A DNA stretch of 16,167 bases from Hydrogenophaga sp. (GCA_020047875.1 JAIFNE010000019.1:1-16167); one strand, 5' to 3'; counted from the first letter of the stretch, positions 1-7,750 are shown. Numbers and translations are program-made. Notes: a model not told the origin generated them from the sequence alone.

Positions 1-256
1 TCTGCTGGCCCGCTGTGGTGGCGTGCTGTGCCATCGCGGGCCGGGTGCGCTGCTGGCTGCAGGCCATGCCCTCACGGTCCTGCTGGCCCCCTGTCATTCA
101 CAAACCCATTCATTCCCTTCCCCTGGCCTGCTACCTGCCCCGCACCCTTGCGGCCCGCCATGCGCTTTGCCGGAAAGCGGCGCGAAGGGGCTTCCCCTGG
201 TGCCCAGCATTCCGGGGCTGTGGTGGCTGCGTTGCCCTTAAATTCATGCTGAATGA
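1..256. other. Left-edge stretch without a recognisable gene
   Basis: All three forward frames are open for long distances because the DNA is GC-rich, but their translations are rich in Cys, Pro, Trp and Arg and match no protein family I recognise. No ribosome binding site, RNA gene or clear inverted repeat was found. It could be the decayed end of a gene left of the window, or non-coding DNA in front of the toxin-antitoxin pair. Confidence 0.4.
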
Positions 257-283
257 TTGCATGCTGTAACGCAACGCTATACA
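257..283 (+). promoter_or_regulatory. Possible higBA promoter and operator
   Basis: A weak sigma-70-like pair is visible: TTGCAT at 257-262 and TATACA at 278-283, with a 15-base spacer that is shorter than ideal. The second box sits in an imperfect palindrome, TGTAACGCAACGCTATACA (265-283), with TGTA/TACA ends. HigA-type antitoxins commonly bind such TGTA...TACA palindromes over their own promoter, so autorepression is plausible. A start near base 290 would give an almost leaderless toxin message. This is inference from position and short motifs. Confidence 0.3.
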
Positions 284-292
284 CTTCAAACC

Positions 293-571
293 GTGATTAA
301 GTCATTTCGGCACAAGGGCTTGCAAGCCTATTTCGAGCGGGGCACCAAGGCAGGTATTCAAGCCGCCCATGCGGCCAAGCTTGCCCGGCTGCTGGCGCGT
401 CTAGATGCGGCCCAAGTGCCCAGCGATATGAACTTGCCCGGCTGGGGGCTTCACCCGCTGCATGGCAGCCTGGCAAACCATTGGGCTGTTTCCGTGAATG
501 GGAACTGGCGAATGACCTTCACGTTTGAAGGCACCGACGCGGTGCTGCTGGATTACCTCGATTACCACTGA
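293..571 (+). CDS. higB: HigB-like toxin of a type II toxin-antitoxin system
   Basis: This predicts a 92-residue protein of the RelE/HigB family, which are ribosome-dependent mRNA endonucleases. The sequence follows the HigB pattern closely: it opens IKSFRHKGLQ, continues with an Ala/Leu-rich helix (HAAKLARLLARLDAA), then PSDMNLPGWGLHPLHG, then VNGNWRMTFTFE, and ends DYLDYH. The core GNWRMTF strand and the HPL-G loop are characteristic. I chose GTG at 293 because family members begin at exactly this IKSF; the frame is open from a TTG at 257, but those added residues are not family-like. The antitoxin gene follows 28 bases later, giving the toxin-first order typical of higBA. No truncation is seen, so the toxin should be functional and held in check by the neighbouring HigA. 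Confidence 0.87.
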   Translation: MIKSFRHKGLQAYFERGTKAGIQAAHAAKLARLLARLDAAQVPSDMNLPGWGLHPLHGSLANHWAVSVNGNWRMTFTFEGTDAVLLDYLDYH

Positions 572-599
572 CAGAAACGCCACCACCGGAGCGCCCGCC

Positions 600-905
600 A
601 TGATGAAGAACCCCCCACCCCCCGGCCTGACCTTGCGTGATGACGTGTTGCCCGCGCTGGGGTTGAACGTGACCCAAGCCGCTGAACAGTTGGGCGTGTC
701 CCGTGTGGCCTTGTCCCGCGTGCTGAATGGGCACGCGGCCATATCCCCGGCGCTGGCCTTGCGCCTTGAGGCATGGCTGGGGGTGGACAACGGCGGCGCG
801 GCCCGCCTGTGGCTGGTGCAACAGGCCGCCCATGACGAATGGCAGGCCCGCCAGTTGCTGAAGGCCGCGCCGCTGCGCATACGGCCCGCGCTGGCGCCCG
901 CTTGA
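600..905 (+). CDS. higA: HigA-like antitoxin, HTH XRE family
   Basis: This predicts a 101-residue helix-turn-helix protein of the HigA/VapI antitoxin type, which neutralises HigB and represses its own operon. After LTLRDDVLPALGLNVTQAAE, the helix-turn-helix spans roughly residues 23-50 (VTQAAEQLGVSRVALSRVLN) and is followed by ISPALALRLEAWLG, the usual dimerisation-side helix of this family. The C-terminal part (LWLVQQAAHDEWQA) also matches HigA. The frame is open further upstream, but that part overlaps higB in another frame and looks unlike the family. ATG at 600 (or the adjacent ATG at 603) gives the expected length. The short Pro-rich start (PPPPGL) is common in betaproteobacterial HigA. 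It is likely co-transcribed with higB. Confidence 0.87.
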   Translation: MMKNPPPPGLTLRDDVLPALGLNVTQAAEQLGVSRVALSRVLNGHAAISPALALRLEAWLGVDNGGAARLWLVQQAAHDEWQARQLLKAAPLRIRPALAPA

Positions 906-990
906 CTTGAATCCGCCACGCGTCTTTTGTCTGCCGCTCGCCTGCCTCGGGCGCGACCGATGGCGGGCCGGCGCTGTGGACAATCGTGTG

Positions 991-1911
991 ATGTCCTCGC
1001 CATCACACACCGCCGCGCCGCTCACTGGGGCCGCGTTCGCCACGCTGCTGCTGATCGCGCTCATGATGGGCGCCAATCATGTGGCTGCGCGGCTGGCCTT
1101 TGATCATGGGGTGGACGTGGCGACTGCGGTGGCGTTTCGCAGTGGGGCCACCGTGTTGGTCGTGGGCCTGTTGCTGCGCCTGTACCGGGTGCCGTTGCGC
1201 CTCGGGCCGCGCCACCGAAAGGCATTGCCGGCCATTGGGGTTCTGGTGGCGGTGCAAAGCCTGTGCCTGTATTCGTCGGTGGCGCGCTTGCCGGTGGCGC
1301 TGGCCCTGCTGGCGTTCAACACTTACCCGCTGTGGACGGCGCTGTGGGCGCGGGTGTTGTACCGGCATCGGCCCGAGCCGCAGTTGCTGCGCGCCATGCC
1401 GGTGATCCTGATCGGGCTGGCGCTGGCGCTGGATGTGTCGGGTGCTGCGTCGGGGCTCGGAGCCTCGGTGCACTGGGCGCAGATCGGGGTGGGGGTGGCT
1501 TTTGCGCTGGCGGCAGCGGCCACCTTCGGCCTGGCACTGGTGCTGACAGAGCACGAGGCGGCCGACATCGACGGGCGCTGGCGCACCTTCACCACCTTGT
1601 CCACCGTGGCGGTGCTGGCGTTGCTGGGGGTATTCACGCAGGGTGGGCTGCATCTGCCGCAGGCGCCGCCAGGCTGGGCGGGTTTGATGGGTCTGACGGT
1701 GTTGTACGGCGTTGCGTTCACCATCATGTTCACCGTGTTGCCTCGGCTGGGTGTGGTGGGCAACTCAGCCATCATGAATGTAGAGCCGATTTTTGCGCTG
1801 GTGCTGGCGTGGCTGTTGCTGGGCCAGACCATCGCGCCGGTGCAGGTGGTTGGTGGTCTGGTGGTGGTGGCGGCGGTGATGTGGCTTGGTCTGCGCCGAA
1901 CGGCGCGCTGA
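991..1911 (+). CDS. EamA/DMT-superfamily permease
   Basis: This predicts a 306-residue inner-membrane protein of the drug/metabolite transporter superfamily, usually about 300 residues with ten membrane helices in two EamA repeats. Hydrophobic segments run through the whole length, starting with FATLLLIALMMGANHVAARLAF. The first repeat has the typical VALALLAFNTYPLWTAL segment, and the second has NSAIMNVEPIFALVLAWLLLGQTI, the EamA 'EP' motif near the end. ATG at 991 was preferred to an in-frame TTG at 907, because the extra residues are polar and Cys/Arg-rich rather than membrane-like. Family members export amino acids, nucleosides or other small metabolites; the substrate cannot be told here. 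It is a separate unit that converges on hslR with only 12 bases between the stop codons, and no clear terminator is seen in that gap. Confidence 0.88.
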   Translation: MSSPSHTAAPLTGAAFATLLLIALMMGANHVAARLAFDHGVDVATAVAFRSGATVLVVGLLLRLYRVPLRLGPRHRKALPAIGVLVAVQSLCLYSSVARLPVALALLAFNTYPLWTALWARVLYRHRPEPQLLRAMPVILIGLALALDVSGAASGLGASVHWAQIGVGVAFALAAAATFGLALVLTEHEAADIDGRWRTFTTLSTVAVLALLGVFTQGGLHLPQAPPGWAGLMGLTVLYGVAFTIMFTVLPRLGVVGNSAIMNVEPIFALVLAWLLLGQTIAPVQVVGGLVVVAAVMWLGLRRTAR

Positions 1912-1923
1912 GGCGGCGGGCTG

Positions 1924-2373
1924 TCAGTCTTCGTTGAGCGAGGCGCTCCAGCGGTCGTTCCAGGCGCCGGGTTCGCGCGTTTTCTGCAGATCGCGGCGAT
2001 CGCGTTTGGTGGGGCGGCCCTGGGCCAGGCTGTGCGCGGGCTCGGGGGCCAGACGCCGCATCTCGGCATTAGCGGCGCGTTGCGTCAGCGAGGCGTTTGT
2101 TTCCTCAAACAGCAGGGACGCCACGGGCACCGACGCCCGCACGCCGCTCAAGGCCTGCACGATCACGGTGCGCACTTCGTGGCCGATACGCAGCTCCACG
2201 GTGTCGCCGGCTTTGACGTCCTTGGAAGGCTTGACCGGCTGGCCGTTGAGCCTGACGCGACCCTTCTCGATCTCTTCGCTACTCAGGCCCCTGGTTTTGT
2301 AGAAGCGGGCGGCCCAGAGCCATTTGTCGAGCCGGACTTTCACCGAAGCGGATTCTTGAGCGTCTGGTTTCAT
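1924..2373 (-). CDS. hslR: Hsp15-like S4-domain RNA-binding protein
   Basis: This predicts a 149-residue protein of the Hsp15 (HslR) family; the E. coli protein has 133. Hsp15 is a heat-shock protein that binds stalled 50S subunits still carrying peptidyl-tRNA and helps recycle them. The S4 RNA-binding domain is at about residues 13-60, with VRLDKWLWAARFYKTRGL and the loop GRVRLNGQPVKPSKDVKAGD, followed by the LRIGHEVRTVIV strand. The Arg/Lys-rich C-terminus (GRPTKRDRRDLQK) also fits. ATG at 2373 lies just before the conserved core. This start overlaps the old stop codon of the upstream sensor-kinase gene as ATGA (2373-2370), so translation was probably coupled to the kinase. That is an odd partner for a housekeeping ribosome-rescue factor. 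Confidence 0.88.
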   Translation of the reverse strand: MKPDAQESASVKVRLDKWLWAARFYKTRGLSSEEIEKGRVRLNGQPVKPSKDVKAGDTVELRIGHEVRTVIVQALSGVRASVPVASLLFEETNASLTQRAANAEMRRLAPEPAHSLAQGRPTKRDRRDLQKTREPGAWNDRWSASLNED

Positions 2374-3799
2374 GCGTCTGGTTCGGGTTGTGCCAGTGGC
2401 AGGCGCACGGTGGCGTCCAGCCCCTGCACCTTGCCGAAGGGTGTGCGGTTGTCGAGGTCGATGGCGCCACCCAGCGACTGCACGATTTCTCGGCAAATCG
2501 CTAGGCCTGTTCGGTGGCGAAGGGCTGAAACAGGCGCTCGCGCAGCGCGGCCGAAATGCCAGGTCCTTCGTCGCTGATGGTGAGTGCGGCGGTACTGGCG
2601 TCTGCCACCAGCGTCACGGTGAGTGAGGAGGCCGCAGGCGTGTTCTTGATGGCGTTGTGCAGCAGGTTGCGGCTGAGCTCGCGCAGCGCCCATTCGTGGG
2701 CGCGCACGGGGGCTGGCTGGGTGGTGATGGAGAAGTCAAGCGAGCGCTCGGCGATCAACGCTGACAGGTCGAGCGCCACCAGCCGCACCACCGCCGACCA
2801 GTCGTGCACCGGCGCGTCTTTCTCCTGGCGCAGCTGCTCCACCTTGGCCAGCGCGAGCATCTGATTGGCCAGCTCGGTGGCGCGCTCCACCGTGTGGCCG
2901 ATTTCGTCGATTGCCTGACGTGGCTCCACATCGCCGCGCTGGGCCGACTGCACCTGCGTTTTCAGCACCGCGAGCGGCGTGCGCAGCTGGTGCGAGGTGT
3001 CACGCACAAAGCGTTTCTGGTGATCCAACAGGTGTGACAGGCGCAGCATGTGCTGGTTGGTGGCGTCCAGCAGCGGCAGCAGTTCGCGTGGCGCACCTTC
3101 GGTGGGCAGCGACGACAGATCGTTCTCGCTGCGCATGCCCAGCGCCTGGCTGAGCGCGCGCACCGGCTGGGTGGCGCGCTGCACCACGAACACCACCACC
3201 AACGCGATTACCAGCACCAGCGCGGCCTGGCGCCACAGCGTGTCGATCAGGATCTGGCGCGCCAGCGTCTCGCGCAGCTCCAGCGTCTCAGCCACCTGGA
3301 TGGTGGCCATGCCCTGTTCGTACACGCCAGACACCGGCTGCAGCAGCACCGCCATGCGCACCGGAACACCCTGGTATTCGTCGTCGTAAAAATTTACCAG
3401 CGCTGCATAAAGATTTTCCTGCGGTATGTCGCTGCGCCAGGGTGGCATGTCGGCGAAGCCCGAGACCAGTTCGCCTCGCAGGCCACTCACCCGGTAAAAG
3501 ATGCGGCTGCGGTTGTCGGCCTCGAAGGCTTCCAGGGCCGAATAGAGCACGGTGGATTCCACCCGCAGTCTGCTCCCAGAGCCGGTGACGCGCAGCTGTT
3601 CCCCAAGCGACTTGGCGGTGGCCAGTAGGGTGCGGTCGTAGGCGGTGTCGGCGGCAGCGAGCGCCTGGCGATACAGCACCACCGTGTTGATCAGCAGAAA
3701 GGCGAACACCGGCATTAGGATGCCAAGCAACAACGTGCGACGCAGCGAAAGCGCGCCTGGCCTTCCGACCCTCGCTGGCGTGGAAGCAGCCACAGGCAT
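2370..3799 (-). pseudogene. tctE: TctE-like sensor histidine kinase, frameshifted in the ATP-binding domain
   Basis: The first frame gives 432 residues ending at a TAG at 2503-2501. It has an N-terminal membrane helix (about 22-43), a periplasmic 2CSK-type sensor region (about 45-188), a second helix (about 190-207), a HAMP linker, the H-box FVRDTSHQLRTPLAVLK with His270, the N-box ELSRNLLHNAIKN with Asn382, and the G1 box DEGPG. It stops right after the F-box (LFQPFATEQA). The rest of the family sequence continues in another frame, from TGLAICREIVQSLGG to a TGA at 2372-2370. The Gly-rich GTGLG part of the G2 box is lost. Adding one base would restore the frame but not that motif, so several bases are missing. 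The kinase is probably unable to bind ATP normally. It starts inside the regulator stop codon (TGATG) and once ended in an ATGA overlap with hslR. An assembly error is possible but less likely. Confidence 0.83.
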
Positions 3800-4485
3800 C
3801 AGGCTTCGGCCTTGAGCAGATACCCCAGGCCGCGCAGCGTGACCAGCTGCGCGCCGGTGTGGGCGATTTTCTTGCGCAGCCGGTAGGCCACCACTTCGAT
3901 GGCTTCGGGTTGCACGTGGCTCTCGCCCGGAAACACCAGCTCGAACAGGCGTTCCTTGGCGATCGCGTGCCCAGGTTTGCCCAGCAGCGCCTGCAGCAAA
4001 GAGAGCTCGCGCGGTGCCAGCTCCATGGGCTGGCCAGCGAAGTAAACCGCGCCGCTGTCTTTTTCCACGTGCATGCCGCACCACACCGGCCCGCGTCCTG
4101 CGGTGCCCGCCGCGTGCTCGGCGTTGCCCGTGCGGCGCACCAGGGCGCGCAGCCGCGCTTCGAGTTCGTCGAGGTCGAATGGCTTGGGCAGGTAGTCGTC
4201 GGCGCCCGTGTTCAGGCCCAGGATGCGATCGCCCACCGTGCCGCGCGCGGTCAGGATGATCACCGGGGTTTCCAGGCCGGCAGCACGCGCCTGGCTCAGC
4301 ACCTGCAGGCCATCGATGCCCGGCAGGCTCAGGTCGAGCAGCACCGCGTCGGGCAGACTGGCCTGCCACAAGGCCAGGGCGCGGGCGCCGTCTTCGCAGC
4401 TGAGCACCTGCACACCGCGCCGCTCGAAGCTGCGCCGCAGGGTGGTCTGCATCGCGGCGTTGTCTTCGATGAGCAGCAGTCTCAT
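3799..4485 (-). CDS. tctD: TctD-like OmpR-family response regulator
   Basis: This predicts a 228-residue two-component regulator. The receiver domain (about 1-118) has the acidic pair E7/D8, the phosphorylatable Asp51 in AVLLDLSLPGIDG, Thr79 in IILTARG and Lys101 in YLPKPFD. The winged-helix DNA-binding domain (about 130-228) has LAPRELSLLQALLGKPGHAI, the recognition region QPEAIEVVAYRLRKKI and the final RGLGYLL hairpin. TctD-type regulators activate tricarboxylate-transport genes; the divergent tctC-like gene 158 bases away fits that role. The kinase gene follows with a one-base TGATG overlap. ATG at 4485 gives the standard MRLLLIEDN start. No Shine-Dalgarno is visible, and a GATAAT box at 4500-4495 would put transcription start only a few bases upstream, so translation may be nearly leaderless. 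With the partner kinase broken, the source of phosphate is unclear. Confidence 0.9.
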   Translation of the reverse strand: MRLLLIEDNAAMQTTLRRSFERRGVQVLSCEDGARALALWQASLPDAVLLDLSLPGIDGLQVLSQARAAGLETPVIILTARGTVGDRILGLNTGADDYLPKPFDLDELEARLRALVRRTGNAEHAAGTAGRGPVWCGMHVEKDSGAVYFAGQPMELAPRELSLLQALLGKPGHAIAKERLFELVFPGESHVQPEAIEVVAYRLRKKIAHTGAQLVTLRGLGYLLKAEA

Positions 4486-4643
4486 GGGGCATTCATTATC
4501 CGCAGCATGTGAGCGCTTTTCCCCCGCGCAAACCCGCTGAGCTTCACAGGATTTCTAGGGTTTGTCCGTAGCCCCAGGACAGCCGAATGACAGCGGCTGG
4601 CCGCATCATGCGACCTGCAGACCCCAACACAAGGAGACAAACC
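4486..4643. promoter_or_regulatory. Divergent control region between tctD and tctC
   Basis: This gap of 158 bases must hold the promoters for both directions. On the minus strand, GATAAT (4500-4495) resembles a -10 box for the regulator gene; no good -35 box was found. On the plus strand, CAGCCG at 4580-4585 and CGGCTG at 4594-4599 form a 6-base inverted repeat that could be an operator for the TctD-like regulator. A strong ribosome binding site, AAGGAG (4631-4636), precedes tctC. Only the ribosome binding site is convincing. Confidence 0.4.
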
Positions 4644-5606
4644 ATGCGTCGCGATACCTTCCTCAAATCCCTGGCGGCCCTGGCCTCGGTCGGCGTCTTG
4701 CCCAAGGCGGCCTGGGCCAGCGGCAACATCAAGATGATGATCCCCGCGAACCCGGGCGGTGGCTGGGACGGCACCGGCCGCGCGCTGGGTGAAGCCCTGC
4801 GCGAAGCTGGCGTGGCCGGTTCCGTGAATTTCGAAAACAAAGGTGGTGCTGCGGGCGCCATTGGTCTGGCTCAGTTTTTCAGCAGCACCAAGGGCGATCC
4901 AGATGCGCTGATGGTCATGGGCGCGGTGATGCTGGGCGGCATCATCACCGGCAAGCCGCCGGTGTCCATCACCCAGTTGACGCCGATCGCCCGTCTGACG
5001 ACCGAGTACAACGTGTTCGTGCTGCCAGCCAGCTCGCCGCTCAAGACCATGCAGGATGTGGTGGAGCAACTCAAGAAGGACCCGGGCAGCGTCAAATGGG
5101 GCGGCGGATCGCGTGGTTCCACCGAGCACATCGCTGCTGCGCAGATTGCGCAGGCTGTGGGCGTGCCGGCCGCCCGGATCAACTACGTGCCGTTCCGGGG
5201 CGGCGGTGAAGCGGTGGCAGCCATCCTGGGCGGCAACGTCACCATCGGCGGCAGCGGCTACAGCGAGTTCCAGCCCTACATCGAGAGCGGCAAGATGCGC
5301 GCGATCGCCATCACCTCGGGCCAGCGCGTCAAGGGCATCGACACCGTGCCCACGCTCAAGGAGCAGGGCATCAACGTGGAAATCGGTAACTGGCGCGGCG
5401 TGTTCGGCGCGGCGGGTATCACGCCAGCGCAGCGCGATGCGCTCACGCAGCGGGTCGTGAAGGCCACGCAAAGCAAGGCCTGGCAGGCCGCGCTCGCCAA
5501 GAACAACTGGACGTCGGCGCTGCTCACCAGCAAAGCGTTCGACGAGTTTGTGGACCGGGATTTCTCCGCCCTGCGTGCCACCATGGTGCGCGCTGGCATG
5601 GTCTGA
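4644..5606 (+). CDS. tctC: TctC-family periplasmic tricarboxylate-binding protein
   Basis: This predicts a 320-residue extracytoplasmic solute receptor of the Bug/TctC family, which captures a carboxylate in the periplasm and delivers it to the TctAB permease. The signal peptide is about residues 1-25, with cleavage expected after KAAWA. The start MRRDTFLK has paired arginines and resembles, but does not exactly match, a Tat motif. The mature part opens KMMIPANPGGGWDGTGRALGEAL, a Bug-family ligand loop, and later has YVPFRGGGEAVAAILGGN and RAIAITS, both typical. ATG at 4644 follows AAGGAG by seven bases; an in-frame ATG at 4587 has no such signal and would add residues ahead of the signal peptide. 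It is the first gene of the transporter set. The actual ligand (citrate, another di- or tricarboxylate, or an aromatic acid) cannot be read from sequence. Confidence 0.92.
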   Translation: MRRDTFLKSLAALASVGVLPKAAWASGNIKMMIPANPGGGWDGTGRALGEALREAGVAGSVNFENKGGAAGAIGLAQFFSSTKGDPDALMVMGAVMLGGIITGKPPVSITQLTPIARLTTEYNVFVLPASSPLKTMQDVVEQLKKDPGSVKWGGGSRGSTEHIAAAQIAQAVGVPAARINYVPFRGGGEAVAAILGGNVTIGGSGYSEFQPYIESGKMRAIAITSGQRVKGIDTVPTLKEQGINVEIGNWRGVFGAAGITPAQRDALTQRVVKATQSKAWQAALAKNNWTSALLTSKAFDEFVDRDFSALRATMVRAGMV

Positions 5607-5629
5607 CGGGCCGCGAGGGGGTTCTCTGT

Positions 5630-5662
5630 GGGCCGCGACCTCACGGTTACGGCCCTTTTTTT
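5630..5662 (+). terminator. Intercistronic terminator or attenuator between tctC and tctB
   Basis: GGGCCG (5630-5635) pairs with CGGCCC (5650-5655), with an inner ACC/GGT pairing, and is followed at once by seven T residues (5656-5662). This is the layout of a Rho-independent terminator. It sits 23 bases after the tctC stop and about 20 bases before the tctB start. It would let binding protein be made in excess over the membrane subunits by partial readthrough. Confidence 0.68.
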
Positions 5663-5682
5663 CGTCTTTTTTGGAGTTCGGC

Positions 5683-6228
5683 ATGAATCAGTCACCGGTT
5701 GACGAGGAGCGGCCGCTGCTGCGGACCAAGGGGCAGCGCCTGGGCCAGGCGGCGCTCGGGCTGGGCGTGCTGGGCGTGGCGGTGGTGATGGCCGTGGGGG
5801 CGGCCCAGTTGCCGTCGGATGCTGGCTATGCCGGTGTGGGTGCCGATTTTCTGCCCTGGGTCGTGGCGCTGGCTTTGGGCGTCTGTGGCCTCATGCTGAC
5901 CCGTCAGGCCATGTCGGGCGGATTTAAAAACATGGCCCCGCCTACGGGCGCACTGCGCGGCGACTGGATGGCGATGGCCTGGGTGGCGGGCGGCGTGGCC
6001 GCCAACGCGGCCCTGATCGAGACGATCGGCTTCATTCTGAGTTGCGCCCTGTGCTTCGTGCTCGCGGTGCGCGGCCTGCGGCTCAGCGAGGGCAAGGGGG
6101 GCGGAAACCTGAAAACGGTGCTGCGCGATGTGGTCATCGGGCTGTGCATTTCGGCGCCTGTGTTCTGGTTGTTCACCAAGTTTTTGGCCGTCAACCTGCC
6201 CGGTTTGACGCAGACCGGCTGGCTCTGA
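5683..6228 (+). CDS. tctB: TctB-family small membrane subunit of the TTT transporter
   Basis: This predicts a 181-residue protein with about four hydrophobic segments: around 24-43 (AALGLGVLGVAVVMAVG), 56-73 (FLPWVVALALGVCGLML), 94-128 (a long paired region including IGFILSCALCFVLAV) and 146-166 (VVIGLCISAPVFWLFTKFLAV). Size and topology fit TctB, the poorly conserved small subunit that works with TctA and TctC. The segment VGADFLPWVVA and the final FTKFLAVNLPG are the usual TctB landmarks. ATG at 5683 follows TTGGAG (5671-5676) at normal spacing. It stands between tctC and tctA, with tctA starting 13 bases later, so the assignment rests heavily on this context. Earlier in-frame starts would run back into tctC. 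Confidence 0.88.
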   Translation: MNQSPVDEERPLLRTKGQRLGQAALGLGVLGVAVVMAVGAAQLPSDAGYAGVGADFLPWVVALALGVCGLMLTRQAMSGGFKNMAPPTGALRGDWMAMAWVAGGVAANAALIETIGFILSCALCFVLAVRGLRLSEGKGGGNLKTVLRDVVIGLCISAPVFWLFTKFLAVNLPGLTQTGWL

Positions 6229-6241
6229 AAGACACGCCGAG

Positions 6242-7750
6242 ATGATGGACACACTCAACCTCCTGATGGGGGGCTTTGCCACCGCCCTGTCCCCCGCCAA
6301 CCTGCTGTGGGCGCTGGCTGGTTGCGCGCTGGGCACGGCCATCGGCGTGCTGCCCGGCCTGGGCCCTGCCGTGACCGTGGCCATGTTGCTGCCAATCACC
6401 GGACAGGTCGAACCCACCGCCTCGATGATCTTTTTTGCGGGCATTTACTACGGCGCCATGTACGGTGGCTCGACCACCTCCATTCTGCTGAACACCCCGG
6501 GAGAAACCGGCTCCATGGTGACTGCGCTGGAGGGCTTCAAAATGGCCAAGAGCGGGCGCGCCGGCGCTGCGCTGGCCACTGCGGCCATTGGCTCTTTTGT
6601 GGCCGGCACGATTGCCACCGTGCTGGTGACGCTGTTTGCCCCGATCGTGGCCGAATACGCCGTGTTGCTCGGCCCACCCGAATACTTCTGCCTGATGCTG
6701 CTGGCGTTCACCACCGTCAGCGCCGTGCTCGGCGGCAGCACCTTGCGCGGCATGACCTCGCTGTTTCTCGGTCTGGGCATGGGCCTGGTGGGCATTGACC
6801 AGATCACCGGCCAGGTCCGCTACACCGGCGGTGTGCTGGAGTTCATGGACGGGATTGAGGTGGTGCTGGTGGCCGTGGGCCTGTTTGCCATCGGCGAAAC
6901 GCTTTACAACGCGCTCTACGAAGGCCGGGTGGTCAGCAGCCTCAACAAAATGACCCGCGTCCACATGACCCGGCTGGAATGGCGCCGCTCCTGGCCGGCT
7001 TGGCTGCGCGCCACGTTCATCGGTTTTCCGTTCGGCACGATTCCAGCGGGTGGCTCCGAGATCCCGACCTTCCTGAGCTACGCCACCGAGCGCAAGCTGG
7101 CCGACCCCGAGCACAAGAAGGAATTTGGCACCACCGGCGCCATCGAGGGAGTGGCTGGTCCCGAAGCCGCCAACAACGCAGCCATCACCGCCACGCTGAT
7201 CCCGCTGCTGACGCTGGGCATTCCCACCTCGGTGACCACCGCGATCCTGCTCAACGCGTTCCAGAACTACGGCATTCAGCCGGGCCCGCAGCTGTTTGAA
7301 AACTCGTCTGGCCTGGTCTGGGCGCTGATCGCCTCGCTCTACATCGGCAACATCATGCTGCTGGTGCTGAACCTGCCGCTGGTGGGCCTGTGGGTCAAGC
7401 TGCTGCAGATTCCGCGCGCGCCGCTTTACGCCGGCATCCTGATTTTTGCCACTGTGGGGGTTTACGGCATGCGCCAGAGCGCCTTCGACCTGTACCTGAT
7501 GCTCGGCCTGGGTATCGTTGGCGTGTGCATGCGCCGCTACGACTTCCCGATGGCCCCAGCCATCGTGGGCCTGATCCTGGGCCCCTACGCCGAGGCCCAC
7601 CTGCGCAATGCGGTGTCGATTGGTGAAGGCAGTTTCACCGTATTCTTTGAGCGCCCGATGTCCGCCGTGCTGCTGACCATCGTGGCGCTTGTGCTGGTGA
7701 CGCCCCGCCTGTTGGCCTGGCGCAGGCGCGCCCTTGCTGAGCGCGGTTAA
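6242..7750 (+). CDS. tctA: TctA-family large permease subunit of the TTT transporter
   Basis: This predicts a 502-residue polytopic membrane protein, the usual TctA length, forming the channel of the tripartite tricarboxylate transporter. The family signature GTAIGVLPGLGPAVTVAMLL lies at about residues 31-50, followed by YYGAMYGGSTTSILLNTPGE. The second half repeats the pattern with FPFGTIPAGGSEIPTFLSY and AANNAAITATLIPLLTLGIP. Membrane segments continue to the C-terminus, which ends in a basic tail. Two ATGs stand side by side (6242 and 6245); the first was taken. The gene is probably in one transcript with tctB and, nine bases after its TAA, with the sigma-54 activator gene. Sequence and context agree strongly on family; the substrate is unknown. 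Confidence 0.94.
   Translation: MMDTLNLLMGGFATALSPANLLWALAGCALGTAIGVLPGLGPAVTVAMLLPITGQVEPTASMIFFAGIYYGAMYGGSTTSILLNTPGETGSMVTALEGFKMAKSGRAGAALATAAIGSFVAGTIATVLVTLFAPIVAEYAVLLGPPEYFCLMLLAFTTVSAVLGGSTLRGMTSLFLGLGMGLVGIDQITGQVRYTGGVLEFMDGIEVVLVAVGLFAIGETLYNALYEGRVVSSLNKMTRVHMTRLEWRRSWPAWLRATFIGFPFGTIPAGGSEIPTFLSYATERKLADPEHKKEFGTTGAIEGVAGPEAANNAAITATLIPLLTLGIPTSVTTAILLNAFQNYGIQPGPQLFENSSGLVWALIASLYIGNIMLLVLNLPLVGLWVKLLQIPRAPLYAGILIFATVGVYGMRQSAFDLYLMLGLGIVGVCMRRYDFPMAPAIVGLILGPYAEAHLRNAVSIGEGSFTVFFERPMSAVLLTIVALVLVTPRLLAWRRRALAERG

Noticed and set aside
1..284. Four overlapping open frames of 70-84 codons at the left edge
   Set aside because: Compositions are Cys/Pro/Trp-rich, no family features or ribosome binding sites are seen, and the frames contradict each other; they are by-products of GC-rich DNA.
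2501..3799. Kinase gene read as a complete, shorter protein of 432 residues
   Set aside because: It ends directly after the F-box without the G2 box, and the missing family sequence is found in the next frame up to an ATGA overlap with hslR, so it is a broken longer gene.
4555..4575. GG-N10-GC spacing upstream of tctC as a second sigma-54 promoter
   Set aside because: Apart from GG and GC it has little of the TGGCAC/TTGCA consensus; this spacing alone is expected by chance in GC-rich DNA.
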